A program made the translations under genes and the position numbers. Below the pieces are notes generated by a model. The model saw nothing but the letters and a program-made list of their open reading frames with translations. It did not search any database and was not told where the DNA came from. This document shows, piece after piece, positions 1 through 8,058 of a stretch of 44,500 nucleotides of DNA. This stretch comes from an uncultured Bacteroidota bacterium (GTDB lineage Bacteria > Bacteroidota > Bacteroidia > Chitinophagales > Chitinophagaceae). Numbering within the stretch: position 1 is the stretch's first letter; every line of letters starts with the position of its first letter. The stretch covers positions 1 to 44,500 of the forward strand of contig CAINUN010000002.1 of assembly GCA_903853805.1 (NCBI GenBank), read 5' to 3'.

Positions 1-321
1 AAGTACACCCCCAACTCCATCCCACTCATGAGAGATTGAATCTAGTATAACTACCTCTATCCCAGATGAGATACAAACCTTCATAGCTTGTATGTACCGT
101 TCAGGTGTAAAAGGAGCAGTAAGTGGTAATACATTGTAAGGTCCTAGTTCTGAATAAAGATCAGCCGAATGGTTTTCAGAATCAATCACAGCTATTTTAG
201 TCCAATCACCACATAGCCCATAAGCAATGAGTAATGCACTCTTTGTTTTACCCGAACCACTAGGTCCTTGTAAACCCATTTTTATTTTAGCCTTCTTTTT
301 AGAAGCAACTGATAATTTCAT
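1..321 (-). CDS. P-loop ATPase, AAA_24-like, truncated by window edge
   Basis: The N-terminal 107 residues of an ATP-binding protein; the C-terminus lies outside the window. The ATG at 321 is followed by a basic stretch and a clean Walker A motif GPSGSGKT (residues 19-26). A hydrophobic strand ending VVILDSISHEWDG near residue 92 fits Walker B. This layout resembles the AAA_24 / phage-type nucleotide-binding proteins often carried by prophages and integrative elements, which act in DNA recombination or replication. Exact role unknown. It is the last visible gene of the leftward series of the element, 76 nt downstream of the 134-aa hypothetical gene. It is too close to the edge to judge completeness. 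Confidence 0.75.
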   Translation of the reverse strand, partial: MKLSVASKKKAKIKMGLQGPSGSGKTKSALLIAYGLCGDWTKIAVIDSENHSADLYSELGPYNVLPLTAPFTPERYIQAMKVCISSGIEVVILDSISHEWDGVGGVL

Positions 322-397
322 TGTTTAAAATTTGAGAGATTAGGAAATAAAAAAGGGAGGCTATTACACCTCCCTGAGTTTGAATTTTAGTTGTCAA

Positions 398-802
398 CTA
401 CCTGTTTGCAGCAGCCATTATTGCACTACTATTTGCTTTTTGAAAAGTAGAATGATTTTGCTGTTCATCAACTTCTACTACACCGTGCCCAAGAAGCTCT
501 TTACTACCTTCAGGCTGATATGCCCAAGAATAAGCCAAAGACATTACTTCTCCTGTACGTTTAACCGTAAATGAATAGGGCTCACATGCTGTTCTTACAA
601 TTGAACCTGGCATACTTTGTCCTATGCACATTTTAGCAGTGGCTTCATCAAAAGTACTTGGCATAGAAACCTTACGATTAGTTGCATAAAATCTGCCAGA
701 TGAAGAACTTTGAATTAGTTCAACATTTCCAGTCAAGGTTAATGCCACGAAATTTTCACCGCCCTTATTTTGGCGGATGTTGTAACCTGTAATTGTTACC
801 AT
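398..802 (-). CDS. Hypothetical protein of the mobile element (134 aa)
   Basis: I do not recognise this protein. It is a complete 134-aa frame beginning MVTITGYNIR, with no signal peptide or membrane segment. It has alternating short beta-like stretches, for example VALTLTGNVELIQS near the start and FTVKRTGEVMSLAYSW in the middle, so a small beta-rich fold is likely. It sits between the 0.94-kb gene-poor stretch and the AAA_24-like ATPase gene on the same strand, so the two may be co-transcribed. By position it could be a single-strand-binding or other accessory DNA-processing protein, but that is inference from context only. Confidence 0.7.
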   Translation of the reverse strand: MVTITGYNIRQNKGGENFVALTLTGNVELIQSSSSGRFYATNRKVSMPSTFDEATAKMCIGQSMPGSIVRTACEPYSFTVKRTGEVMSLAYSWAYQPEGSKELLGHGVVEVDEQQNHSTFQKANSSAIMAAANR

Positions 803-1640
803 AAAATAATAAATAAATAAATGAAAATGCTCCTTTTTCTAAAGCCCAGGAGTTTAAGGCAAGAGTATAAAGTCAGCTATTAACTGAAACTTGAAATAGA
901 TGTGGAAATGAATTGAGGTATTGCTTATAGAATCCTCAAGAGAATGTAAGTGAGTAGGTAATAAACCAATTTTGTTTACTAAGTAGATAATCTAAACAAT
1001 TAAGGTTTATTCTGAAAGCATAAACTAATTAGGTTTAAAGATTGTCGGATGGTGGGGGTAAGGGCTCGGCATTAGTAGACCCCGATGGGAAATTAAAGGT
1101 AGCCCTAGTGTTAAACGAACATACATAAGGCAGGGGGGCATTACTATATCACATAATCTATTTCTTGAATTTCAAGTCTAAAATTTTTAGAAAATTTAAT
1201 TTGTGTTATAGAGTGCGCTTGAAATTATGATTACAATAATGTGAAATTAGGAAATTGAGTGGGATTTGAGATTAAATCCAGCCTTTGTCATTCACATATA
1301 CATAAGTATAAGACTTCTAAATGGCTCATGAGCTAGAGTATAGCAAGTGAGGGCATTGTTGTGGCTCTAAATGATGGCGGGGTTAATAGGAGGACTAGTT
1401 TAATGTTTCTAACACTTACCAGAATGCAAAAATATAAAGTAGCTAGAGGGGTTATAGTTTGTTACAATTAGCGGTATATAGTATATAAATTTCTAACTGA
1501 TTAATTTACAACTACTTATGAGCAAAATGAATATGGTATTTAATATTGAGTTGAAAAATGGATTATTTGCGTTTTGTGTGTGTTTAATACTGGCTTTGCT
1601 TATGTTACAAAGATGAATTGTTAATGATTTTATTAGAATT
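803..1640. other. Gene-poor stretch of the element
   Basis: No convincing coding region on either strand; stop codons are frequent. Most of it is AT-rich. A short G/C-rich island at about 1045-1140 stands out, with runs of G, a later CCCC and a GGGCT/AGCCC pair that could form stems. It could hold a structured RNA, a transfer origin or a leader, but none can be identified from the sequence alone. Confidence 0.4.
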
Positions 1641-1732
1641 TACGCTTTGCAATTTGCAAAAGCGTATATAAGGGTTTGCAAACTTGCAAACGTTATAAAA
1701 TGAATTATTTTTTTGTTTACAAGTTTGCAATT
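1641..1732. repeat. TTTGCAA/TTGCAAA repeat cluster with dyads
   Basis: Within about 90 nt the motif TTTGCAA or its complement occurs about five times. At 1641-1666 two copies form an imperfect palindrome bounded by TACGCTTT and AAAAGCGTA. At 1674-1683 GTTTGCAAAC is a perfect 10-nt palindrome followed at once by TTGCAAACG. Another copy is at about 1723-1730. The cluster lies just downstream of the RepA-like gene. Iteron-like replication or transfer sites, or operators of an element regulator, are the obvious candidates; this is inference. Confidence 0.55.
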
Positions 1733-1742
1733 ATTATTTTAC

Positions 1743-2891
1743 TTATTGGCTTTCAATTGTTTTAAGTGAAAAAGTAACCTCTTTTTTCACTATTTTTTTA
1801 TCTAAATAACACTCTTTATCCTCTTGATTAATTAGTATTTTCTTAGTTTCTATAATTTCTTTTATGCGATCAGCTAATGTTCTCTCCTCTACCTTTAAAG
1901 TTAAACGTAGTTTTTCGAATAATTCAACTTTAGTTATTGTTGTACAGTCACTAAAGTATATTTCAATTTGCTCAATTACATCATTAATATCAGCTTTTCT
2001 TCTTCTGTTATTACTTGCCTCTAATACATCGGAATTAGTTGCTAAAACAAGCCCTTGAGCGACTTGACAATATTTAAAGTAAAAAGGTTTATGCTTAGCA
2101 GTATTTCTACACTTCAAATACTTTGCTCTTATTAATTCTATTGCATTTTGGCTGGCATCTTTTTCAAATCCTACTTGAATTAAAGTAGTTGCCTTATTCA
2201 TTAGTTCAGTACCAAAGTGACCTCTGCTTTTTTCACTTCCTGGATTCTCATGGATTATACATATAAAAGTAACTTTAGTTTCATTTATTGAAATATTCAT
2301 TAAATCAATCAATTCCATACTTTTATCAATCCTATTAAAGTCCTCAATACAATCAGTAGAAACATCTAATATTACCACCATCATATTAGAATCACTTTTT
2401 CTTAAATGCTTTAAATAAGACTTCAAAGCTTTAAATCTTTCTTTTCTTGTTACTGTTAGTAATGAAATATACTGAAATTGTGATAATTCATCTTCTTTTT
2501 TATAGCCTGCTTTAATTTGAATTGATTGTAAGGCAAATGGTAACTGTTCAGAAATATTTCTTTCAGTATCAACATAAACAACGGTATAAAGTGCTTCTGA
2601 ATTAAAACGAATAAATCCTAATAATTCATTTTTACAATCATGTTGTTTTAATAGTGCTGCGCAGATATTTTCAGCTACTCTACTTTTGTGTTGACCAGCT
2701 TGTCCTTGAATCACATTGATTGTGTGAGGGAAGATTACTGGATTCCCATTTTGTTCTAATATCGGTTCAGAAAACTTAATTTTTGTTGCGACTATTTTTC
2801 GCAACTTTTTTTGAGTTTCTAGTACCTTTTCTAAATTCAATTGATGACCCTCAGTATCTTCTGTATTCCTTTTTATATTTCCAACAATCAT
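1743..2891 (-). CDS. RepA-like / AAA_25-type ATPase of mobile element
   Basis: A 382-aa cytoplasmic protein of the RecA-like RepA/AAA_25 type. Residues 63-70 read GQAGQHKS, a Walker A loop in which the usual Gly before Lys is His. Walker B is MVVILDVSTD (171-180), and HENPGSEKSRGHFG in the middle fits the conserved sensor region of the family. The C-terminal 100 residues are charged and probably helical. Relatives sit next to integrase and HTH genes in Bacteroidota mobilizable elements, where they are thought to help element replication or maintenance. It starts 2 nt after the HTH gene stop, so the two are translationally linked. The histidine substitution raises the question of how well it hydrolyses ATP. 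Confidence 0.75.
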   Translation of the reverse strand: MIVGNIKRNTEDTEGHQLNLEKVLETQKKLRKIVATKIKFSEPILEQNGNPVIFPHTINVIQGQAGQHKSRVAENICAALLKQHDCKNELLGFIRFNSEALYTVVYVDTERNISEQLPFALQSIQIKAGYKKEDELSQFQYISLLTVTRKERFKALKSYLKHLRKSDSNMMVVILDVSTDCIEDFNRIDKSMELIDLMNISINETKVTFICIIHENPGSEKSRGHFGTELMNKATTLIQVGFEKDASQNAIELIRAKYLKCRNTAKHKPFYFKYCQVAQGLVLATNSDVLEASNNRRRKADINDVIEQIEIYFSDCTTITKVELFEKLRLTLKVEERTLADRIKEIIETKKILINQEDKECYLDKKIVKKEVTFSLKTIESQ

Positions 2892-2893
2892 AA

Positions 2894-3238
2894 TTACCTC
2901 CTTGATTTCTTTGAGTTAATAAATCTTGTTTCAGCCTCCACCTGTAGTTCCACCTCGGTTTTCTTCTTGCCAGTTTTAACCCAATCCAACAACTCGTGCT
3001 TTACAAAATACAACCGCTTACCCTTCTTGCTGTAGGGTAAAGCTCTTTTTTGAACCAGTTTGTAAATGGTGTTTTTGGACAGTTTTAATAACTCTCCTGC
3101 TCCACTGATGGTTAATAATCCATCCTCTGTTCTTACGGGCACGTCTCCCGCTGCCCTTAACTGCCTGTCAATGCTGTTGACCTTCTCTAAGATATCTGAT
3201 ACAACATTTGGCAAGTCCTCAAATCTTATTGCTGTCAT
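2894..3238 (-). CDS. Excisionase-family helix-turn-helix DNA-binding protein
   Basis: A 114-aa protein with a MerR/excisionase-like HTH (HTH_17 type) in residues about 40-92: LLTISGAGELLKLSKNTIYK followed by a wing with KKGKRLYF and an ELLDWV helix. The N-terminal 35 residues look helical (LPNVVSDILEKVNSIDRQL) and may mediate dimerisation. Such proteins direct excision of integrated elements by bending DNA near the attachment site, or act as local regulators. It lies between the integrase-linked unknown gene and the RepA-like ATPase, the usual place in Bacteroidota elements. The C-terminus is lysine/arginine-rich. Confidence 0.85.
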   Translation of the reverse strand: MTAIRFEDLPNVVSDILEKVNSIDRQLRAAGDVPVRTEDGLLTISGAGELLKLSKNTIYKLVQKRALPYSKKGKRLYFVKHELLDWVKTGKKKTEVELQVEAETRFINSKKSRR

Positions 3239-3290
3239 ATATTATAATGTGAGTTTTTGTTCCTCACATTGCAATTGTAAAATGACAAAA

Positions 3291-4313
3291 TCAGGTGACT
3301 TTTGGTGACTTTGGTGATTTGTGGTAAGTAATGGTATTTAATAGGTCGGTATCAAAATTCAAAGGCTTTGTGGATAATTTCTTCCTGATGGTTTCTTCTT
3401 CAACTGAACTAAAAACTTCGAATGATTTCTTCAAAAATGTTGCCCATTTTGCCTGAGTAATTTTACCGTTTATTTTCTCTTTATAAAGGGTATAGAATGT
3501 ATATCTAATGAAATCCTCTGATACTTTATTTGTGCGAATTGGCATTAATTTTTCTTCGATACTCGCTCCTTTGCTTTCTATGAAATGTATTGTATTGGAA
3601 ATGAGTTTTTCAAAATCACCACTTTTCATTATCTCTATTTTAAGCCATATACCTCTTAGTGGTTTCAGAATATCTCTAATAACCTGTTCGTCTGAATTAT
3701 AGTTGGTATCCTGAGTATCCACCCAAACATCAGATTCTAAAAATGTTTGAAAACTACGCTGCTTATCAGCATTACGTCTTATGTGCCGGTATTCACCAGA
3801 TACCTCCGCTTTAAATGATTTATAAAAATGCAGTGCGACCTTTGAATATTCAGTATCTATATTAGTCTTTTCTATTTCTTTTACTTTACCACTTACTATT
3901 GTTAATAGTTTAGAAATAAATTCATCTTGTTTAATTACGTCCGAGCTTTCATTGATATAATCGCTAATTATCTTCAGTAAATGGTGAGATGTTATCTGCC
4001 CTTGCACTGGTAATTCTACATATTGTGCAGATAATTTATCATCGTCAATTTCATTTATATCACCAAACCTTGGGTATTCTATACAGCTATAATCCCATGC
4101 ATATTCTTCTATACCGCAATTGATTTCCCAATCTGATTCATCAAGTTCATTAGTTTCTTCATCATAAAACTGATAAAAGTTTTTTTCTGATCTAATTATT
4201 TGATTTGTTTTCACATCATAACCTTGTTCCTTTTCAAATAGATTCTTGATGTTAGTGTACCATTCAAAATCTAATTTGCTAACAATGGAGATTATTTCTT
4301 CTTGAATTGTCAT
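3291..4313 (-). CDS. Hypothetical protein linked to the integrase (340 aa)
   Basis: I cannot assign a function. This is a soluble 340-aa protein without signal peptide or membrane helices. The N-terminal third is acidic (IEEYAWDYSCIEYPRFGDIN); the C-terminal two thirds look largely helical with many charged residues. It ends in a short repeated tail, KSPKSPKVT, encoded by a tandem GGTGACTTT-type repeat at 3291-3320. It starts 11 nt after the integrase stop on the same strand, so co-expression is likely. Unrelated or RteC-like proteins of similar size often occupy this slot between integrase and HTH genes in Bacteroidota elements, so an element-regulatory role is possible, but nothing in the sequence proves it. 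Confidence 0.7.
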   Translation of the reverse strand: MTIQEEIISIVSKLDFEWYTNIKNLFEKEQGYDVKTNQIIRSEKNFYQFYDEETNELDESDWEINCGIEEYAWDYSCIEYPRFGDINEIDDDKLSAQYVELPVQGQITSHHLLKIISDYINESSDVIKQDEFISKLLTIVSGKVKEIEKTNIDTEYSKVALHFYKSFKAEVSGEYRHIRRNADKQRSFQTFLESDVWVDTQDTNYNSDEQVIRDILKPLRGIWLKIEIMKSGDFEKLISNTIHFIESKGASIEEKLMPIRTNKVSEDFIRYTFYTLYKEKINGKITQAKWATFLKKSFEVFSSVEEETIRKKLSTKPLNFDTDLLNTITYHKSPKSPKVT

Positions 4314-4324
4314 AACTGTGTTTT

Positions 4325-5617
4325 TTAAAATTCCATAAGTTTTCTAGCTACTTCGAGTTTGACTTTATCTTCAAATCCTGCAAAGTAGTTCTGTGTTGTT
4401 TTAGCGTCTGCATGACCTAAACTTTCTTGTAAATATTCCATTGAAGCACCGTTCCTAATTGCCATGGTTGAATAGGAGTGACGAGCCCAATAAGAGCTGA
4501 TATCTTCATTGATACCAATTGCTTTTGCAATATTTTTTAGATGTTGGTTTACAAAGCGTGTAAAGTTTTTAATGTCTCTATACTTATCTTCTGCGGACAT
4601 ATTGCTATTGAAAATAGGAAACAAGTAATCATTTTTAGAAGTACCGCTTTTGTATTTTTTAATAAGCGCCTGGATATTATCTGTAACTGCTACTACTATT
4701 TTTTTGCTGTCACTCTTTGAGGTATTCTTTGTTTTTGCGCGTGTGAATATTATTTGAGCATCTTTTATGTCGCCTACTTTTAATTCAGCAATATCCCTAA
4801 AATTCATGCCATTACATTGATAAGATAAGAACCAAAAGTCTCGAGCTCTTTCTTGTTCACTTCCTTTTGCTGCTTTGTATTCAAACAATTTTTTCAGTTC
4901 ATTTTTACTCAGTGCTTTTTTGATGTTTCTTGATGCAGGTATCTGGTATTTTCTTTTTCCGAAAGGATAGATTTCATCATTAACAACACCTTCGGATTTT
5001 GCAATGTTGAAAATTGACCTCAGTGGTCTTAAATAGATTCCTACTGTTGTGATTTTCTTTCCTTTTTCAATCATCCTTTGTTCGTAATCATTTAGAAAAC
5101 TTGGAGTAATTGCATCAAAAGCTATGTACTTTATTTCCTTCGTTTTCTTTCTCCCTGCAAATGACAAAATGGATTTTAGACTTAAATCATAATTACTAGC
5201 GGTGCTGATTCTTTTTTCATGCCGTAACTGTTCTATGTATTGAGTGTAGTAATAAATAACGTTATCAGCATCACCAGTAGCTTTAAACATTTTTCTCTCA
5301 AAAGCATCAAAACTAAAAGATGGTATTAGATCAATAATGTCATTTGCTTTCTTCTCGATTTCCAATATTTTGAACTTGATTTCTTTGTATTCCTTTTGTG
5401 GTTTTTGAGTTAGAAAAGAACGTTCAAAATCCAAGGGACTAATTTCAATTCCAGTTAAGTATAGCTTTCTATTTTCCTTATAGTACACGCGCAACTTTAC
5501 AGGGTAAATATTGTTGATTGAATTTTTACTATCAAAAACTTTGTTTTTGGATTTCTCACTATCTTTTACTTTGATACTTCTTGTATCATGATAGATTGAG
5601 ACTTTTACTTTGTTCAT
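4325..5617 (-). CDS. Tyrosine site-specific integrase
   Basis: A 430-aa phage-type tyrosine recombinase that would integrate and excise the element at tRNA-Asn. Layout: arm-type DNA-binding domain (about 5-95), SAM-like core-binding domain (about 110-215), catalytic domain (about 235-430). The C-terminal catalytic signature is ARHSYSTM, LGHADAKTTQNYF, giving Arg379, His380, His402 and nucleophile Tyr411. Two classic positions differ. The first catalytic Arg (GLR in XerD) is Asn272 in GMNFRDIAEL, with an Arg two residues on. The His of HxxR is Tyr376 in YWAR. Both are seen in large Bacteroidota integrase groups, and IntDOT also lacks the first Arg. The gene lies about 170 nt from the attachment site and reads away from it. 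Confidence 0.95.
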   Translation of the reverse strand: MNKVKVSIYHDTRSIKVKDSEKSKNKVFDSKNSINNIYPVKLRVYYKENRKLYLTGIEISPLDFERSFLTQKPQKEYKEIKFKILEIEKKANDIIDLIPSFSFDAFERKMFKATGDADNVIYYYTQYIEQLRHEKRISTASNYDLSLKSILSFAGRKKTKEIKYIAFDAITPSFLNDYEQRMIEKGKKITTVGIYLRPLRSIFNIAKSEGVVNDEIYPFGKRKYQIPASRNIKKALSKNELKKLFEYKAAKGSEQERARDFWFLSYQCNGMNFRDIAELKVGDIKDAQIIFTRAKTKNTSKSDSKKIVVAVTDNIQALIKKYKSGTSKNDYLFPIFNSNMSAEDKYRDIKNFTRFVNQHLKNIAKAIGINEDISSYWARHSYSTMAIRNGASMEYLQESLGHADAKTTQNYFAGFEDKVKLEVARKLMEF

Positions 5618-5653
5618 CAGTTTAGATTTTGAAAGTGGAGCAAAATTATTTCA

Positions 5654-5693
5654 TTGCACGATTTTTGCACGATTTTTATATCAAAATGCACGA
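5654..5693. repeat. TGCACGA repeats between integrase start and att site
   Basis: TTGCACGATTT is present twice head to tail at 5654-5664 and 5665-5675. A third TGCACGA follows at 5687-5693. Start-to-start spacings of the heptamer are 11 and 21 nt, close to one and two helical turns. Position between the integrase start and the attachment scar suits arm-type integrase or excisionase sites, or an integrase operator. This is inferred from position and spacing. Confidence 0.5.
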
Positions 5694-5789
5694 AAATAAT
5701 TATACTAAATATTAATTAAATTGTCTGAAAATCTTTGTAGTACTATGTTTCGACTAATAAATACCAATAAAGGATATAGTCTCTATTAC

Positions 5790-5833
5790 GACTGTTAATC
5801 AGGGGGTCGTTGGTTCAAGTCCAACAGGGGGAG
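5790..5833 (+). other. tRNA-Asn 3' fragment, attachment-site scar
   Basis: The 3' part of a tRNA-Asn gene from the anticodon loop onward: loop CTGTTAA (anticodon GTT), 3' anticodon strand TCAGG, variable GGGTC, T arm GTTGG/TTCAAGT/CCAAC (5809-5825), acceptor 3' strand AGGGGGA (5826-5832) and discriminator G. No CCA is encoded. Upstream of about 5790 the sequence has neither the 5' anticodon strand nor a D arm or 5' acceptor, so this is a remnant. The break falls at the anticodon loop, a normal crossover point for tyrosine integrases. The rebuilt tRNA-Asn should lie at the other end of the element. Confidence 0.85.
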
Positions 5834-5836
5834 CGA

Positions 5837-5865
5837 AACGCAGCAAGTGATTGCTGCGTTTTTTT
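5837..5865 (+). terminator. Intrinsic terminator of the disrupted tRNA-Asn gene
   Basis: A perfect 10-bp stem, AACGCAGCAA (5837-5846) with TTGCTGCGTT (5851-5860), has a GTGA loop and runs into T residues to 5865. It lies 3 nt after the tRNA fragment and would have ended the original tRNA transcript. Confidence 0.85.
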
Positions 5866-5933
5866 ATTGTCAAAAAAAGCTACCGTTCATTTTCTCAATT
5901 ACCTTAATTTGCCAAAACAAAATACAATTGAAA

Positions 5934-7991
5934 ATGAAAATAACACTACGCATAGCTTTCGCTATGCTTTTGGCAATGGTATTATCACAGAATACTACCC
6001 GCGCACAAAACATAAGTAGCATGCCTTATACAGCAAGCATGGATACTTTCCAAACGATTACAGGTACGACTGTGGATGCGCTTAATGTGGATGACATGAC
6101 TTACAACAACATTCCACTTGGTTTCACCTTCAATTATGGTGGCATAAATCATAACAAAATTGCTATTACAACAAATGGTTGGATAGACGTGGACTCTGTA
6201 GGGAATTCTCTTTTCACAGGTATATTTAATGGCTCTAACAATAATGTCATTGCCCCTTTTGCCGGAGATTTAAGAAATGGCGGGGCAGGTTCAAGCATCC
6301 AATACATTACAATTGGAACTGCACCTAATCGAATTACAATTGTTCAATGGTTACATTATCAATATTTTGGCAGCTTTACAGGCGATTTAAACTTCCAAGT
6401 TTGGTTGTATGAAAGCAGCAATTGTATTCGTTTTGTTTATGGAAACATGAACTTAGGTATCAATCCATTTAACACACAAATTGGTTTACGTGGAAACACT
6501 AATTCAGATTATTCTGTTTTAGCAGACACTAGTTGTAATTGGGCGTTGGCACAACCTGCAGTGGGATTGGGCACGATGTTCCCTGTAAGTACTATGTGCA
6601 GTATGCCTCCTGGTTTTGCATTTCATTGGGGCACTTGTGCCAATAGTCAAGGTGTTACTTTTTCTTACATCAATGGTAAAGTATATAATGACATTAATAA
6701 CAATGGGGTTTATGATGGTGCTGATTCTGGTTTAGCAAATCATATACTGAACATTATGCCAGGTAATTATTATGTAAGCAGTAATGCTGTGGGTGATTAT
6801 GCTTTCTTCTTTATTGATTCTAACTTAACTTATACCATCACTCCAGCTTCCCAACAATATTGGACTATAAGTTCTGCAACATCTCTTTCTGTAAGTCCAT
6901 TAACTCAGTCTTGCGTGGGTAATAATTTTGGATTCCACATGATGCCAAATATTCATGATGTTGGCATTAATTGTCCTAATTGGACAATGCAACCTGGTGG
7001 TGGTGGTCTTTTACCAATAAGCTATCATAATTATGGTAATGCTCCTGAAAGTGACACTATTACCCTTGTAATGGATTCTTTGTTGTCTTATGTAAGTTGT
7101 GTTGTTCCACCAACAGTTATCAATGGACAATCATTGAAATGGGCATACAATAATTTGGCTCCAGGAGCAACTGCTGGATTTTTAGTTCATCTTGGTTGTT
7201 CTTCAACTGCTGTTTTAGGTAATTACACAAATTCTCTTTTGACAATTGAACCACTCGCAACCGACCTCGATACTTCTAATAATACTGTTGCTCTTCATCA
7301 ATTATTATCTGCTTCTTTTGACCCTAATGAAAAGTTTGTTTCGCCTTCCGGTAACATTCCTTCAGGAACTTTATTGAATTACAATATCCATTTCCAAAAT
7401 ACTGGAAATGCTGCTGCAACAACTGTTATCTTACGTGATACGCTTGATGCTGATGTTGACCCAATGAGTTTGGTTCTTACAGGTTCTTCTCACCCTGTGA
7501 AATTTGCAATGACAGGAAACGGCATCATTAATTTCTATTTCTATGGCATTAATTTACCAGATAGTGGTAGTAACATGGCAGGTAGCAATGGTTGGGTTTC
7601 TTATAGCATTCGTACTAAAAACAACTTAAGTGCGGGAACACTCATTAACAACAGAGCAGGAATCTATTTTGATAATAACACAGTAGTGCTCACCAATACT
7701 ACTCAAAACATGATTGCTATTGAAACCTCTTCTCCTTTAATCAGTCAAAATGGAACGGTTTATACCATTCATCCAAATCCTGCACACGAGCAAATTCAAA
7801 TTTCTTTCTCCTCAACAAACGGACAAAAAGTAGATGTTTCCATCTTATCTGTAGATGGCAAATTGATGTTACAAGAAAAACAAATTGCTTCTGGAAAATC
7901 AATTGATGTAAGCCAATTGCCAAACGGTGTTTATTTCTGCCATCTTACATCTGGACAAGAAGTGAAAACTATTAAGATTATAAAAGAGTAA
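5934..7991 (+). CDS. Secreted T9SS-sorted protein with DUF11-like repeat region
   Basis: A 685-aa exported surface or extracellular protein. I start it at ATG 5934, where MKITLRIAFAMLLAMV forms a normal signal peptide, rather than 29 codons upstream. The N-terminal 240 residues resemble a nidogen-like or GEVED-type beta-sandwich. A short SdrD-B-like stretch (KVYNDINNNGVYDGADSG) follows. Then comes a conserved DUF11-like/DPN repeat region containing SFDPNEKFVSPSG and LLNYNIHFQNTGNAAA. The last 75 residues are a T9SS type A sorting domain (YTIHPNPAHEQIQISF to EVKTIKIIKE). Its substrate or ligand is unknown. It is the first complete chromosomal gene after the attachment scar and ends in a strong terminator. 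Confidence 0.85.
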   Translation: MKITLRIAFAMLLAMVLSQNTTRAQNISSMPYTASMDTFQTITGTTVDALNVDDMTYNNIPLGFTFNYGGINHNKIAITTNGWIDVDSVGNSLFTGIFNGSNNNVIAPFAGDLRNGGAGSSIQYITIGTAPNRITIVQWLHYQYFGSFTGDLNFQVWLYESSNCIRFVYGNMNLGINPFNTQIGLRGNTNSDYSVLADTSCNWALAQPAVGLGTMFPVSTMCSMPPGFAFHWGTCANSQGVTFSYINGKVYNDINNNGVYDGADSGLANHILNIMPGNYYVSSNAVGDYAFFFIDSNLTYTITPASQQYWTISSATSLSVSPLTQSCVGNNFGFHMMPNIHDVGINCPNWTMQPGGGGLLPISYHNYGNAPESDTITLVMDSLLSYVSCVVPPTVINGQSLKWAYNNLAPGATAGFLVHLGCSSTAVLGNYTNSLLTIEPLATDLDTSNNTVALHQLLSASFDPNEKFVSPSGNIPSGTLLNYNIHFQNTGNAAATTVILRDTLDADVDPMSLVLTGSSHPVKFAMTGNGIINFYFYGINLPDSGSNMAGSNGWVSYSIRTKNNLSAGTLINNRAGIYFDNNTVVLTNTTQNMIAIETSSPLISQNGTVYTIHPNPAHEQIQISFSSTNGQKVDVSILSVDGKLMLQEKQIASGKSIDVSQLPNGVYFCHLTSGQEVKTIKIIKE

Positions 7992-8010
7992 ACTGAAATC
8001 ACATAAACTA

Positions 8011-8048
8011 AAAGACCCCTCGTCACAAATGGCGAGGGGTCTTTTTTT
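8011..8048. terminator. Bidirectional intrinsic terminator
   Basis: A 12-bp perfect stem, AAAGACCCCTCG (8011-8022) with CGAGGGGTCTTT (8033-8044), is followed by T residues on the plus strand and preceded by A residues. It separates the convergent T9SS protein gene and M28 peptidase gene and can serve both. Confidence 0.9.
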
Positions 8049-8058
8049 ACAATAATTT

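Larger units (their letters stand above)
1..5833. mobile_element. End of an integrated mobile element in tRNA-Asn
   Basis: This is the integrase-proximal end of an integrative element; its other end is left of the window. Visible support: a tyrosine integrase as the outermost gene, an excisionase-like HTH gene, a RepA-like ATPase, genes all on the minus strand, and an abrupt junction with the 3' half of tRNA-Asn at 5790-5833. Beyond the junction the genes are ordinary chromosomal ones. No relaxase, transfer genes or cargo of known function are in view, so whether it is conjugative, mobilizable or phage-like cannot be decided. The int / unknown protein / HTH / RepA-like order is familiar from Bacteroidota mobilizable elements (family knowledge). 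Confidence 0.8.

Noticed and set aside
5700-5833. Complete tRNA-Asn gene
   Set aside because: The anticodon loop, T arm and 3' acceptor strand are present, but there is no D arm, 5' acceptor strand or matching 5' anticodon strand upstream.
5810-6019. 69-aa plus-strand frame starting in the tRNA remnant
   Set aside because: Runs over the tRNA fragment, its terminator and the start of the T9SS protein gene in another frame.
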